Assembly (NCBI GenBank): GCA_032622095.1
Contig: CP136069.1
Location: 47,530,194-47,594,193, forward strand
Reading direction: 5' to 3'
Length of the DNA stretch: 64,000 bases
DNA from: Siphonodentalium dalli
Lineage: Eukaryota > Mollusca > Scaphopoda > Gadilida > Siphonodentaliidae
The notes under the pieces were generated by a model, which was given only the letters and a program-made list of their open reading frames with translations, was not told the DNA's origin and ran no database searches. Below, one piece after another: positions 1 through 8,894 of the stretch (position 1 is its first letter; each line of letters begins with the position of its first letter). The translations under genes were made by a program, and so were the position numbers.

Positions 1-59
1 GACCACAAATAGATATACACACACAGTCAAGCAATCCTTTATGCTTTATGTGACGTCAT

Positions 60-330
60 ACTTAAATAGATGATATTGTTATTCAAGGATTGCTTGATGA
101 AAGATTTTTAATGTAAGAAAAAAGCCAACTGTCAACTCCAAGTTCAACGCGAAAATGACACTGTTCACGTCTGTGGAAGCAGGGACGTGGCTAGACTTAA
201 ATAGATGACATTGTTATTCAAGGATTGCTTGATGAAAGATTTTTAATGTAAGAAAAAAGCCAACTGACAACTCCAAGTTCAACGCGAAAATGATACAGTT
301 CACGTGTGTGGAAGCAGTGACGTGGCTAGA
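60..330. repeat. Tandem duplication, 135-bp unit, two copies
   Basis: The unit starting CTTAAATAGATG at 61 recurs at 196 with only a few substitutions and ends in GACGTGGCTAG both times. No coding potential is evident. Confidence 0.9.
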
Positions 331-735
331 CTTTAGATGATATCCGTTGGAGATACCAACGTGCACACTCCCAAAAATGAGACCACATCATTTATTAGTA
401 CGACAGTATACATCATGGACAGCTCAGTCATGTCGATCGAACATACTTGTATAATATGTTGTTACTAACTGAAGTATATGGGTGGCCATTTGATCTGAAT
501 AAATGTTTTGTTTCTTTTCAATAAATACGTCAATTCCGCATATGATGGTTGTTATTTGACACATGTACATATATATTAATTTTCATTTGACGTATGTTGA
601 TTTTGAAACGACTTATATTAAGTTTGAATTGACTTATTGTTATTTTCATTTAACATTATTTTTTTAGAAATGGCCGCCCATAGAAGACCCCGAAACTTAA
701 CTTAACGTTAAAGGATAGCGGATCAGCACTGCAAT
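331..735. other. Gene-free stretch
   Basis: AT-rich sequence. I see no repeat structure, RNA gene or convincing open frame in it. Confidence 0.5.
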
Positions 736-742
736 TGGGGGA

Positions 743-1060
743 AAATACTAAAGCCGCGGAGTTATATATGTCACTACATGCGAACTATTGATTTGTGTAA
801 CAGCCGTGGTTCCTGCTATCGTATGTATTATACGTTATCTAAGAGAAAGAATGTATAAAGTACGCAAATATGAGAAGCAGTTCCTTCCAATCGAACTCAT
901 CGATATAGCGGTGATATGTGCTTTATTTCTGACAGTTTGCATTGCGATCTCCGCCAGTACAGGGGGGCTGAAGGGAAGATGGTCACATGTTGCATGTAAA
1001 CTCGTCCCCTCGGTCACACATACTCGTATTATACATCTAGTATGCTTACGTGGCAATAAA
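743..1060 (+). CDS. Possible exon of a membrane protein (uncertain)
   Basis: An open frame runs from just after a stop near 753 to 1075. Its first two thirds are protein-like: a hydrophobic segment (LICVTAVVPAIVCII), a short basic loop rich in Arg, Lys and Tyr (RYLRERMYKVRKYEKQ), then a second hydrophobic segment (IDIAVICALFLTVCIAISAS). Two membrane spans separated by a basic loop is the pattern of a multi-span membrane protein. There is no good ATG at its head, so this would be an internal exon. TTTCTGACAG near 939 could serve as an acceptor for a shorter version, and no flanking exons were found. It could also be a chance open frame. I do not recognise a family. Confidence 0.25.
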
Positions 1061-1268
1061 AGCCGCCCACGTGACTAAATACTGGATCGTCACTCCCATA
1101 CTCAATTGAATACGACTGGCGTCAATCTGGAATTAAAAAAAAATGCCTTATATATAAGTTTCGCGAGATTGCGTCTCTAGCAAATACATGCAACCCTTTA
1201 ACTACTAAATGGACTCTCCCATGCATTAATACGTCAAATTATACATTTAAATGAGTTGAGTGTCTTTT

Positions 1269-1667
1269 TTAACCCTTTACCCAACAACCGGCCAAAACCG
1301 GCCAAGTAAAGCTTCAACAGCCTAAAATATCTTCGGTCTGTCTCCATAGAACCATACAAATATGGATATCATTGGAACCGGCTCCTTGACCACATTGTGA
1401 TGGTTACAGTTATGCCCTGTGCCAATGCATTCTCTTATATATGCGAGTCGACCATAGGTCGCCTCGCATATATAAGAGAATGCATTGGCCTAAACAAAAT
1501 CTTTTTTTAACACTTTTTACCATTTTTTCTTACATTCTTTAACAATTTTATAATTTTTAATGTGTTAAGCCAATGCATTCTCTTATATATGCGAGGCGAC
1601 CTATGGTCGACTCGCATATATAAGAGAATGCATTGGCACAGGGCCGTTCTGTTGGGTAAAGGGTTAA
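1269..1667. mobile_element. TTAA-target double-hairpin MITE, copy A (piggyBac-type)
   Basis: The element is bounded by TTAA at 1269-1272 and 1664-1667, with terminal inverted repeats CCCTTTACCCAACA and TGTTGGGTAAAGGG. A TTAA target with CCCTTT-like ends is the known pattern of piggyBac-type MITEs. Inside are two copies, in opposite orientation, of a roughly 70-bp imperfect palindrome that starts GCCAATGCATTCTCTTATAT and has GTCGACC/GGTCGCC at its centre. They are separated by an AT-rich spacer. It has no coding capacity. Other copies lie at 14704, 18338, 60815 and 61101. Confidence 0.85.
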
Positions 1668-2419
1668 GGCGTATGATTCATATTAAGATATGCTGATGGA
1701 ATTATTTGAACGTATTATCCGAACAAGCACATTCAACTTATACGTGAGTGAGATTCACAATGTAAAATAACAAATCACACAACTTATCTTTCTAAAATAG
1801 TAACATATGGGTCGTAGCAATGTCTTAGCGTGTATCAATATATTATGAGGGATAATCAAAAATCATATTTCACAAAAGTGATAAATAATTATCGCACTGA
1901 TTCGTACCACATGTGTGTTTATTGGGAGGAATAACATGGCTTGGGTCACGCGAATTCAAGATTAGTCACGAAGAAACATGCTAAAGAAGTCAATTAACAT
2001 TTAATTCGTTTCAATATTTTTTTTATGAAATAGCCGTTGTGTCTTCACACTGGTGTCATTTAGGTAGGAATACTTATATTATTTGATACAATAAGCTGGA
2101 GAAAAGTGTTGTAAAACGAACTTAATGTACGTTTGGAAGGGTTGCACGTCGATCTATAATTAATATCTGCTGCCGAGCCCTGGGTCGATATGATAAGATA
2201 CAAATGAAAATTTTACAGGCCCCAAACGACACACCGGAAGAACGAATTCCATAAAAGCCATGTGCTTACAGTTGTTCTCGCATCTCATCATATATACATA
2301 TCAGATACATAAAACATATATATACATATACCCAGCACTGTCATTTTACTACTTTGTCAACCCATGTATATATAAACTCTTCATGTACAAGAATTAATCT
2401 GATGGGAAATAAACAATGG
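1668..2419. other. Gene-free stretch
   Basis: AT-rich DNA with a short TATATACATATA-type simple repeat near 2285-2330. I see nothing else I can support. Confidence 0.5.
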
Positions 2420-2947
2420 TTAAAGATACGGGCGGCGTTGGCGGTGGATATGCTGTTAAAATATTCACCTCCGTCAAAAACCGCCATAAACAGAAAGAAT
2501 AGTAAAATATAGACAGACTTTGTTCTGATACCAATCAGAAATATGGCATAAACAGTATGTTATTGTCAATTGTATTTCCTTTGTTATGTAAACAAAAGTA
2601 AAAAACGTTACAGAACCTGGTTTTTGTTTAGATCCGGATATGGTAAACATAAAGAGCGCTATTTGTTAATGTTTTGCTGATATGGAAATAATAAAGAGCG
2701 TTTATATAATTTGTGTGTGATTAATCAATAGAATTGCGCTGTGTTATGAAAACAGCAGCAAGACTTCTGTAACACGAGCAGGTTCTTGTTTACGTACACC
2801 ACCGTACGTCTTAACGACAATATACTATTTACGCGCTGATTATGTTTGGCATATGAACAAAACTATATATATTTTAATATTCCTTCTGTTTATGGCGATT
2901 TGAACAAATACGAATATGTCTGCAACGAACGCCGCCAGTGCCTTTAA
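2420..2947. mobile_element. TTAA-flanked non-autonomous element, copy 1
   Basis: Bounded by TTAA at 2420-2423 and 2944-2947. Its reverse complement matches the element inserted in the Harbinger transposase at 21623-22125, over both ends and in the interior (shared TTTCTGTTTATGGCG-like subterminal blocks, GACAGACTTTGT, and CATAAAGAGCG words). No coding capacity. The two copies define the ends of the family: TTAAAG followed by a GC-rich inverted repeat ending in CCTTTAA. Confidence 0.75.
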
Positions 2948-5449
2948 ACCAAAGGTTGTCCTGGGTCAGGGTCAACGTTTATACACATATCTGACCGATA
3001 TTCATCACGCAGTAGAAGAATAGATGTCTCGTTGGCTCCACTTCTAAAAATAGAATCTTTGGGGTCTAAAATTGGTTGTACTAAAATATTCCCAAAACTT
3101 CCAAAATATCAAAACCCAAAAAAAAATTCAAAACTTCCATGATTTATTTTTTCCAAAAAATTTCAAAACCCAAAACTTCCAAAAAATTTCAAAATCTCCA
3201 AATTTCAAAAAAAGAAAAAATTTCAAAACCCTCAAAATTATTTCTCTAAAAAAAAAGTTTAAATAAAAAATTTATAACGAGTTTTCGGTTTCTGAGAATC
3301 TCGATATTAAAAAATGTCGAATGTTTATTAAAATTATTTGCGTGTAATATCTTTCGTTATTTTTTTGTTCAAATATTTTTCATGAAATTATTAATCGATG
3401 TTTAGAAATAGCTTTATTGGACATTGGGACCATCGGTATGAATGCATACATTCCAGTGTTTATCGGACGCAGTTCATACATATATAATTGAAAATAGACA
3501 CCATTACTCTTACATAAATAATAAAGAGCGTTTATTCTTAACTTCTCTATCCCAGATGAAGTTATTGAGTATATGACAGGTGTGTATTATCGTGAATTAT
3601 TGGAAGTATTGAGATGTACTATGTTGAATCACGAGCGGACAACCCCCAGAATGAATTGTCATATTCGATGTACACGTAATCACACACGACATTGTGGGTA
3701 ACAATGTATGTGTCACACCTTGCTTTACCAAATGAATTCTATTATATCCCCGTTCACAGTTATATGCTGTTTAGAAAACATATCGATTTAATGTCTGTGC
3801 AGAATTAGTTGTTTAACGGGTTAGTATCAATTAAGGTTGATAAACTGTGTCATTGTTAGCATTAACACGATAATTAGTTATCCAAAACATGCATACATAA
3901 TACGTCCAGGTCGTGAGACACTCAATAATAGAAATTGCTTCGGTGTCATTGTTATAACAACATTACGTAATAACCACTTATCATTCCATTCACACTTACG
4001 TTCATTTTGTATACCAAAAACTCCAGTTAGCACCGATGATGTAACATTATATCACTGTTATTGTATCAATTGATAGGTTCAGACAAGTTCGATGTTTAGA
4101 AAAGAAAAGTTACCTATAATTCTGCTGTGGTTAAGCAATCCATTATTTAGGGCATACCTGTGTGTAGGCCTATCAGTGGATGAATAGTCTGTCGGAGAAG
4201 TACTGTGTAGACAGGTCTTGTCGGTAAGAGAGTCAGACGAGAAGTGAAGGCTCGGCTATTAAAACATAGTAATGCGATAGCGAACATCAAACGAGTCTGC
4301 GCACGCATATCTGTCAAAAGGATACAATAGCAGTCATTGGTCAATTTATCCCCGGTGTCAGCTCAGTACCCAATCGGGACGAAGCCGAAGGTCAACTCAT
4401 TTTTTTTGCTCATTATAGTACGTCACTTGGACATTTTATCAGTTTATCACGTGATCACTAAATGTGGCAATCGGGTATCCACCGATGCCTGCAATTTATT
4501 ATTTATAATAACTGGACTAATTGATCTCACGTAAATAATACTCTTAGTTGTTCCAATAAAATAGTTATGAAATTCGATCACCAATAGATTTGACTGTGGA
4601 ATATAATGACCTTTAACTTATTTATCGATCTATGTTAGAACATGGTCTTAACAAAAAACTTGACCATAACAAAAATTACCTTACATTTATGCATGAATCT
4701 AATTAGACCATACGTAAATATTGTCAGCTTATCGTCTGATGAGAAAATCCGATGTTTATCAAAAATAGTACAACTTCCAGTTGGTAATTACTCTTACGAA
4801 TGAAGAGCGTTGAACATATACGAAATTACTACACGAATGAACTGAAATTTATATTTTCACATCTTACCAACAACAGATACAGACATAGTCATAGTGTTAT
4901 ACTATCTTACATGTACCCATGCTATGACATCATTCGAAGGGGCAATACACTCAAGGAGTTAAAGTGACACGAAACAAGGGACGTGATGTAATATTGGTGT
5001 TTGAATCTTAAAGGAACACAAGACACTCTAAAGGGACACTCATTGTGAATGAATGTTAACAATACAAGCGCACGAATGAAGAGCGTTGAACATATACACA
5101 ATTACTACACGAATGAATTGAACCTTGAAATTTATATTTCACATCTTACCAACAACAGCTACAGGCATTATCATAGGGTTATACTGTCTTGCATATACAC
5201 ACGCTATGACATCATTAAAGGCGGACAATCCACTCACGGTGTGACAACATATACAGACATAGGCATAGTGTTATACAGTCTTCTATGTACCAATGCTATG
5301 ACATAATTAAAGGGGGATAATACACGCACGGTGTGGAATGTTAAAGTGACACGCGGTAAGGGACGTGATGTAATATTGGTGAAACCCCCTCCCCACTTAT
5401 AGATATATAACGAAGACGAGAATAACATGTTGATTAAGTTTATTGAAAT

Positions 5450-6019
5450 TTAATCATTGTCTGAATCTTCGACCGTTAGATTTACTTCTAAGAGTTTCTT
5501 GAATTTTCTCATCGCTTCATCTGCAGCCCATTCATTGTTATATCCGTGTTTGGTCAGTTTGACCATTTTCTTCATGATCATGGTATGTATGCGTGATGTT
5601 TTCAATCGATACTGGTATTCTATTAATCGTCTATAACTTTTGAGAAACAGAGCAAACTCTGTGTCGATGGTATCCTCTTTTCCCGACATGCTCTCATCTC
5701 CCGAAATGCTCTCTTCTTCTTTCACATCATTGGTGACGCGTTTCATCATACTTTTGAATGTGTCCATCTCGTTGACACATCGCGCAGCTTTCTTAAGACC
5801 GAATACCGTTCTACTACCGACGCCATTACCATCTTCTGAATCTGATAGCGTTCCACGTTCATCTTCATCTGAATCTAGAACCGCTTCGTCAGATTCATCG
5901 GTATCTTCTCCGAAGAGAGTTGGTTTTGTCTCGGACATAACTCCGTGTTTAATCTGTTTATGTCTTTGTAGATTGTAGTTCGTCGATAAAATAATGCCAC
6001 ATAAATCACACCCGTGCAT
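5450..6019 (-). CDS. C2H2 zinc-finger protein, left-arm copy, 189 aa
   Basis: The protein opens with one C2H2 zinc finger, C4-x2-C7-x12-H20-x4-H25 (CDLCGIILSTNYNLQRHKQI starts at residue 4). An acidic Asp/Glu/Ser-rich stretch follows (about residues 36-65), then a second acidic patch near 100-118. The C-terminal 70 residues are basic and helical-looking (LKSYRRLIEYQYRLKTSRIH). TTATAAGAG lies 28 bp upstream of the ATG (6047-6055 on the minus strand) and AATAAA follows the stop. The whole gene is intact. A zinc finger followed by an acidic linker and a basic helical tail recalls small C2H2 proteins that I remember from Polinton/Maverick elements. That link rests on memory, so its role is unknown; DNA binding or regulation is the plain inference. 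Its twin is at 8325-8894, with an identical protein. Confidence 0.8.
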   Translation of the reverse strand: MHGCDLCGIILSTNYNLQRHKQIKHGVMSETKPTLFGEDTDESDEAVLDSDEDERGTLSDSEDGNGVGSRTVFGLKKAARCVNEMDTFKSMMKRVTNDVKEEESISGDESMSGKEDTIDTEFALFLKSYRRLIEYQYRLKTSRIHTMIMKKMVKLTKHGYNNEWAADEAMRKFKKLLEVNLTVEDSDND

Positions 6020-6207
6020 TATCGCGAATTATTGGAAGAACCATCACTCTTATAAGTAGCGATAAAAAGAGAGAATAAGGTGTGGTATACAACCGTCGCT
6101 CTAAGAGTACGTTCGTCCCGGGGCTAGGGTATAGATATTTGACCGCCGGTGATTCAATTAATGCCAATTTATCAGTATGGTACTCTATGTATTCATTCAT
6201 GATTTGG

Positions 6208-6531
6208 CTAATCGTATGACACTGGTCTTTTCATTTTCTTCTTATTATTAGACAAACCTCCAACAGACACTCTCTTGTTGGTTTGTTTGGACGCTTTACG
6301 TGTGTTTGTCAACTTATTTGCTGCAACTTCAGCCTTAGCCATTTCAATCGCTTGAGCGATGGGTGTCACCACGTTAATATGTGGTTTTAGAACGTCTTCT
6401 TCACTATCACTATTTTTAGTTCTGTCAATAAAGTATCGACCCTGATTATCTGGTATTAACTTCCCATCAACCATATCTCTGAAATGTTTTCTCCACATTT
6501 CAAGATCTGCTGGAATATACGGGATCGACAT
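6208..6531 (-). CDS. Small basic protein, left-arm copy, 107 aa
   Basis: The protein has an aromatic/charged N-terminal motif (YIPADLEMWRKHFRDMVDGK), a middle segment VVTPIAQAIEMAKAEVAANK likely to be helical, and a strongly basic tail rich in Lys, Arg, Asn and Thr (KKKMKRPVSYD at the end), which suggests nucleic-acid binding. No signal peptide or membrane span is seen. A TTATAAGAG box sits at 6592-6600 on the minus strand, 60 bp before the ATG. The zinc-finger gene lies downstream in the same direction, 188 bp away. The layout recalls a minor, possibly virion-associated protein of Polinton/Maverick or adintovirus-like elements, but I recall this family only loosely. The copy at 7813-8136 encodes an identical protein. 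Confidence 0.75.
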   Translation of the reverse strand: MSIPYIPADLEMWRKHFRDMVDGKLIPDNQGRYFIDRTKNSDSEEDVLKPHINVVTPIAQAIEMAKAEVAANKLTNTRKASKQTNKRVSVGGLSNNKKKMKRPVSYD

Positions 6532-7159
6532 GTTTCTTCAAAATGTACAAGTCACTCTTTTTTCTGCATTTTATTTTAGAAAGTTTATCGCCTCTTATAA
6601 AAATCGATTATTGGCCATGAATGCCAAATGCACCATGATAGTTATCGATGTCAATAATGCGTTTCGCGTTGAGATCTTGATTGAGTATGCACCAATCAAT
6701 TAACAATGACACAGAATATCACACAAAGTATATTCAAGGGGGTGAGAAAAATGAGCAAATGAGCAAATAAATGAGCAAATAAATGAGCAAATGAGCAAAA
6801 AAATGAGCAAATGAGCACAAAAATGAGCAAATGAGCAAATAAATGAGCAAATGAGCAAAAAAATGAGCAAATGAGCACAAAAATGAGCAAATGAGCAAAT
6901 AAATGAGCAAGCAGGATGTTATGTCGCTTGGTGGCGGAGGTAGCATCACCAAATTACCCTCGGGGGACCTCATTCTGCCATCTAAAAATAGAATCTTTGG
7001 GTCTAAAATTGGTTGTACTAAAATATTCCCAAAAACCCAAAACTTCAAAAATTTCAAAAAACTTCAAAAATTTCAAAAAATTTCAAAAACTTCAAAAATT
7101 AAAAAAATTTCAAAAACTTCAAAAATTTCAAAAAACTTCAAAAACTTCAAAAATAAGAC

Positions 7160-7230
7160 ACCGGCGGCGGGCGGCGGGCGGCGGCGGCATTGCGGTATTT
7201 TACTGCGGCGGCGGTGCCGCCGCCGCCGGG
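7160..7230. repeat. CGG-rich centre of the palindrome
   Basis: The two arms meet at a spacer of about 70 bp made of GGC/GCC triplets (GGCGGCGGGCGGCGGGCGG on one side, GCCGCCGCCGCC on the other) around GCATTGCGGTATTTTACTGC. It is far more GC-rich than the arms. It is flanked on each side by about 100 bp of TTCAAAAA-type repeats, then by the GAGCAAAT-type repeats. Confidence 0.9.
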
Positions 7231-7743
7231 GTCTTATTTTTGAAGTTTTTGAAATTTTGGAAGTTTTTTGAAATTTTTGAAGTTTTTGAAATTTTTGAAA
7301 TTTTTGAAGTTTTTGAAATTTTTTTAAAGTTTTGAAGTTTTTTGAAATTTTTGAAGTTTTGGGTTTTTTGGAATATTTTAGTACAACCAATTTTAGACCC
7401 AAAGATTCTATTTTTAGATGGCAGAATGAGGTCCCCCGAGGGTAATTTGGTGATGCTACCTCCGCCACCAAGCGACATAACATCCTGCTTGCTCATTTAT
7501 TTGCTCATTTGCTCATTTTTGTGCTCATTTGCTCATTTTTTGCTCATTTGCTCATTTATTTGCTCATTTGCTCATTTATTTGCTCATTTGCTCATTTTTC
7601 TCACCCCCTTGAATATACTTTGTGTGATATTCTGTGTCATTGTTAATTGATTGGTGCATACTCAATCAAGATCTCAACGAAACGCATTATTGACATCGAT
7701 AACTATCATGGTGCATTTGGCATTCATGGCCAATAATCGATTT

Positions 7744-7752
7744 TTATAAGAG
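7744..7752 (+). promoter_or_regulatory. TATA-like TTATAAGAG box of the 107-aa gene
   Basis: TTATAAGAG lies 60 bp before the ATG of the right-arm 107-aa gene. The same nine bases stand before the zinc-finger gene at 8289-8297, and the mirrored copies are at 6592-6600 and 6047-6055. Confidence 0.5.
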
Positions 7753-7812
7753 GCGATAAACTTTCTAAAATAAAATGCAGAAAAAAGAGTGACTTGTACA
7801 TTTTGAAGAAAC

Positions 7813-8136
7813 ATGTCGATCCCGTATATTCCAGCAGATCTTGAAATGTGGAGAAAACATTTCAGAGATATGGTTGATGGGAAGTTAATACCAGATAATC
7901 AGGGTCGATACTTTATTGACAGAACTAAAAATAGTGATAGTGAAGAAGACGTTCTAAAACCACATATTAACGTGGTGACACCCATCGCTCAAGCGATTGA
8001 AATGGCTAAGGCTGAAGTTGCAGCAAATAAGTTGACAAACACACGTAAAGCGTCCAAACAAACCAACAAGAGAGTGTCTGTTGGAGGTTTGTCTAATAAT
8101 AAGAAGAAAATGAAAAGACCAGTGTCATACGATTAG
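7813..8136 (+). CDS. Small basic protein, right-arm copy, 107 aa
   Basis: Mirror twin of the minus-strand gene at 6208-6531, identical in protein sequence. The start is the first ATG after a TATA-like TTATAAGAG box at 7744-7752. The gene reads outward from the palindrome centre and is followed 7 bp later by a 64-codon open frame (8144-8338) that overlaps the start of the zinc-finger gene in another frame and may or may not be coding. Identity of both protein copies, with no stop in either, suggests a recent duplication or continuing arm-to-arm conversion. Confidence 0.75.
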   Translation: MSIPYIPADLEMWRKHFRDMVDGKLIPDNQGRYFIDRTKNSDSEEDVLKPHINVVTPIAQAIEMAKAEVAANKLTNTRKASKQTNKRVSVGGLSNNKKKMKRPVSYD

Positions 8137-8288
8137 CCAAATCATGAATGAATACATAGAGTACCATACTGATAAATTGGCATTAATTGAATCACCGGCG
8201 GTCAAATATCTATACCCTAGCCCCGGGACGAACGTACTCTTAGAGCGACGGTTGTATACCACACCTTATTCTCTCTTTTTATCGCTAC

Positions 8289-8297
8289 TTATAAGAG
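8289..8297 (+). promoter_or_regulatory. TATA-like TTATAAGAG box of the zinc-finger gene
   Basis: TTATAAGAG sits 28 bp before the ATG of the right-arm zinc-finger gene. It is the same nine-base word as before the 107-aa gene. Confidence 0.5.
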
Positions 8298-8324
8298 TGA
8301 TGGTTCTTCCAATAATTCGCGATA

Positions 8325-8894
8325 ATGCACGGGTGTGATTTATGTGGCATTATTTTATCGACGAACTACAATCTACAAAGACATAAACAGATTAAACACG
8401 GAGTTATGTCCGAGACAAAACCAACTCTCTTCGGAGAAGATACCGATGAATCTGACGAAGCGGTTCTAGATTCAGATGAAGATGAACGTGGAACGCTATC
8501 AGATTCAGAAGATGGTAATGGCGTCGGTAGTAGAACGGTATTCGGTCTTAAGAAAGCTGCGCGATGTGTCAACGAGATGGACACATTCAAAAGTATGATG
8601 AAACGCGTCACCAATGATGTGAAAGAAGAAGAGAGCATTTCGGGAGATGAGAGCATGTCGGGAAAAGAGGATACCATCGACACAGAGTTTGCTCTGTTTC
8701 TCAAAAGTTATAGACGATTAATAGAATACCAGTATCGATTGAAAACATCACGCATACATACCATGATCATGAAGAAAATGGTCAAACTGACCAAACACGG
8801 ATATAATAATGAATGGGCTGCAGATGAAGCGATGAGAAAATTCAAGAAACTCTTAGAAGTAAATCTAACGGTCGAAGATTCAGACAATGATTAA
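8325..8894 (+). CDS. C2H2 zinc-finger protein, right-arm copy, 189 aa
   Basis: Mirror twin of 5450-6019 with an identical protein: one N-terminal C2H2 finger, an acidic linker and a basic helical C-terminus ending VNLTVEDSDND. The ATG lies 28 bp after a TTATAAGAG box (8289-8297), a plausible TATA distance for a short leader. The stop is followed by TTCAATAAAC, an AATAAA polyadenylation signal. The gene reads in the same direction as the 107-aa gene, so the two could be one co-regulated pair per arm. Confidence 0.8.
   Translation: MHGCDLCGIILSTNYNLQRHKQIKHGVMSETKPTLFGEDTDESDEAVLDSDEDERGTLSDSEDGNGVGSRTVFGLKKAARCVNEMDTFKSMMKRVTNDVKEEESISGDESMSGKEDTIDTEFALFLKSYRRLIEYQYRLKTSRIHTMIMKKMVKLTKHGYNNEWAADEAMRKFKKLLEVNLTVEDSDND

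Larger units (their letters stand above)
3014..7159. repeat. Left arm of giant inverted repeat
   Basis: From AGAAGAATAGATG at 3014 to AATAAGAC at 7159, this arm is the reverse complement of 7231-11339. Paired positions sum to 14353 at the outer ends and to 14344 through the gene region. The shift of 9 comes from a small indel near 3497 (the right arm has an extra TCATACCTG). The arms differ otherwise by scattered substitutions and by the copy number of a GAGCAAAT-type repeat near the centre (6750-6905). I estimate about 99% identity by eye. The outermost part holds a TTTCAAAA-type simple repeat. The middle contains two diverged direct copies of a block of about 275 bp (4796-5075 and 5075-5345). 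Confidence 0.95.

Noticed and set aside
6903-7496. Open frames of 98-139 codons near the palindrome centre rich in Lys, Phe and Asn
   Set aside because: They run through TTCAAAAA-type simple repeats and appear mirrored on the other strand. Only the first 40 residues look protein-like, and they are not supported by a stop, a splice site or a family match.
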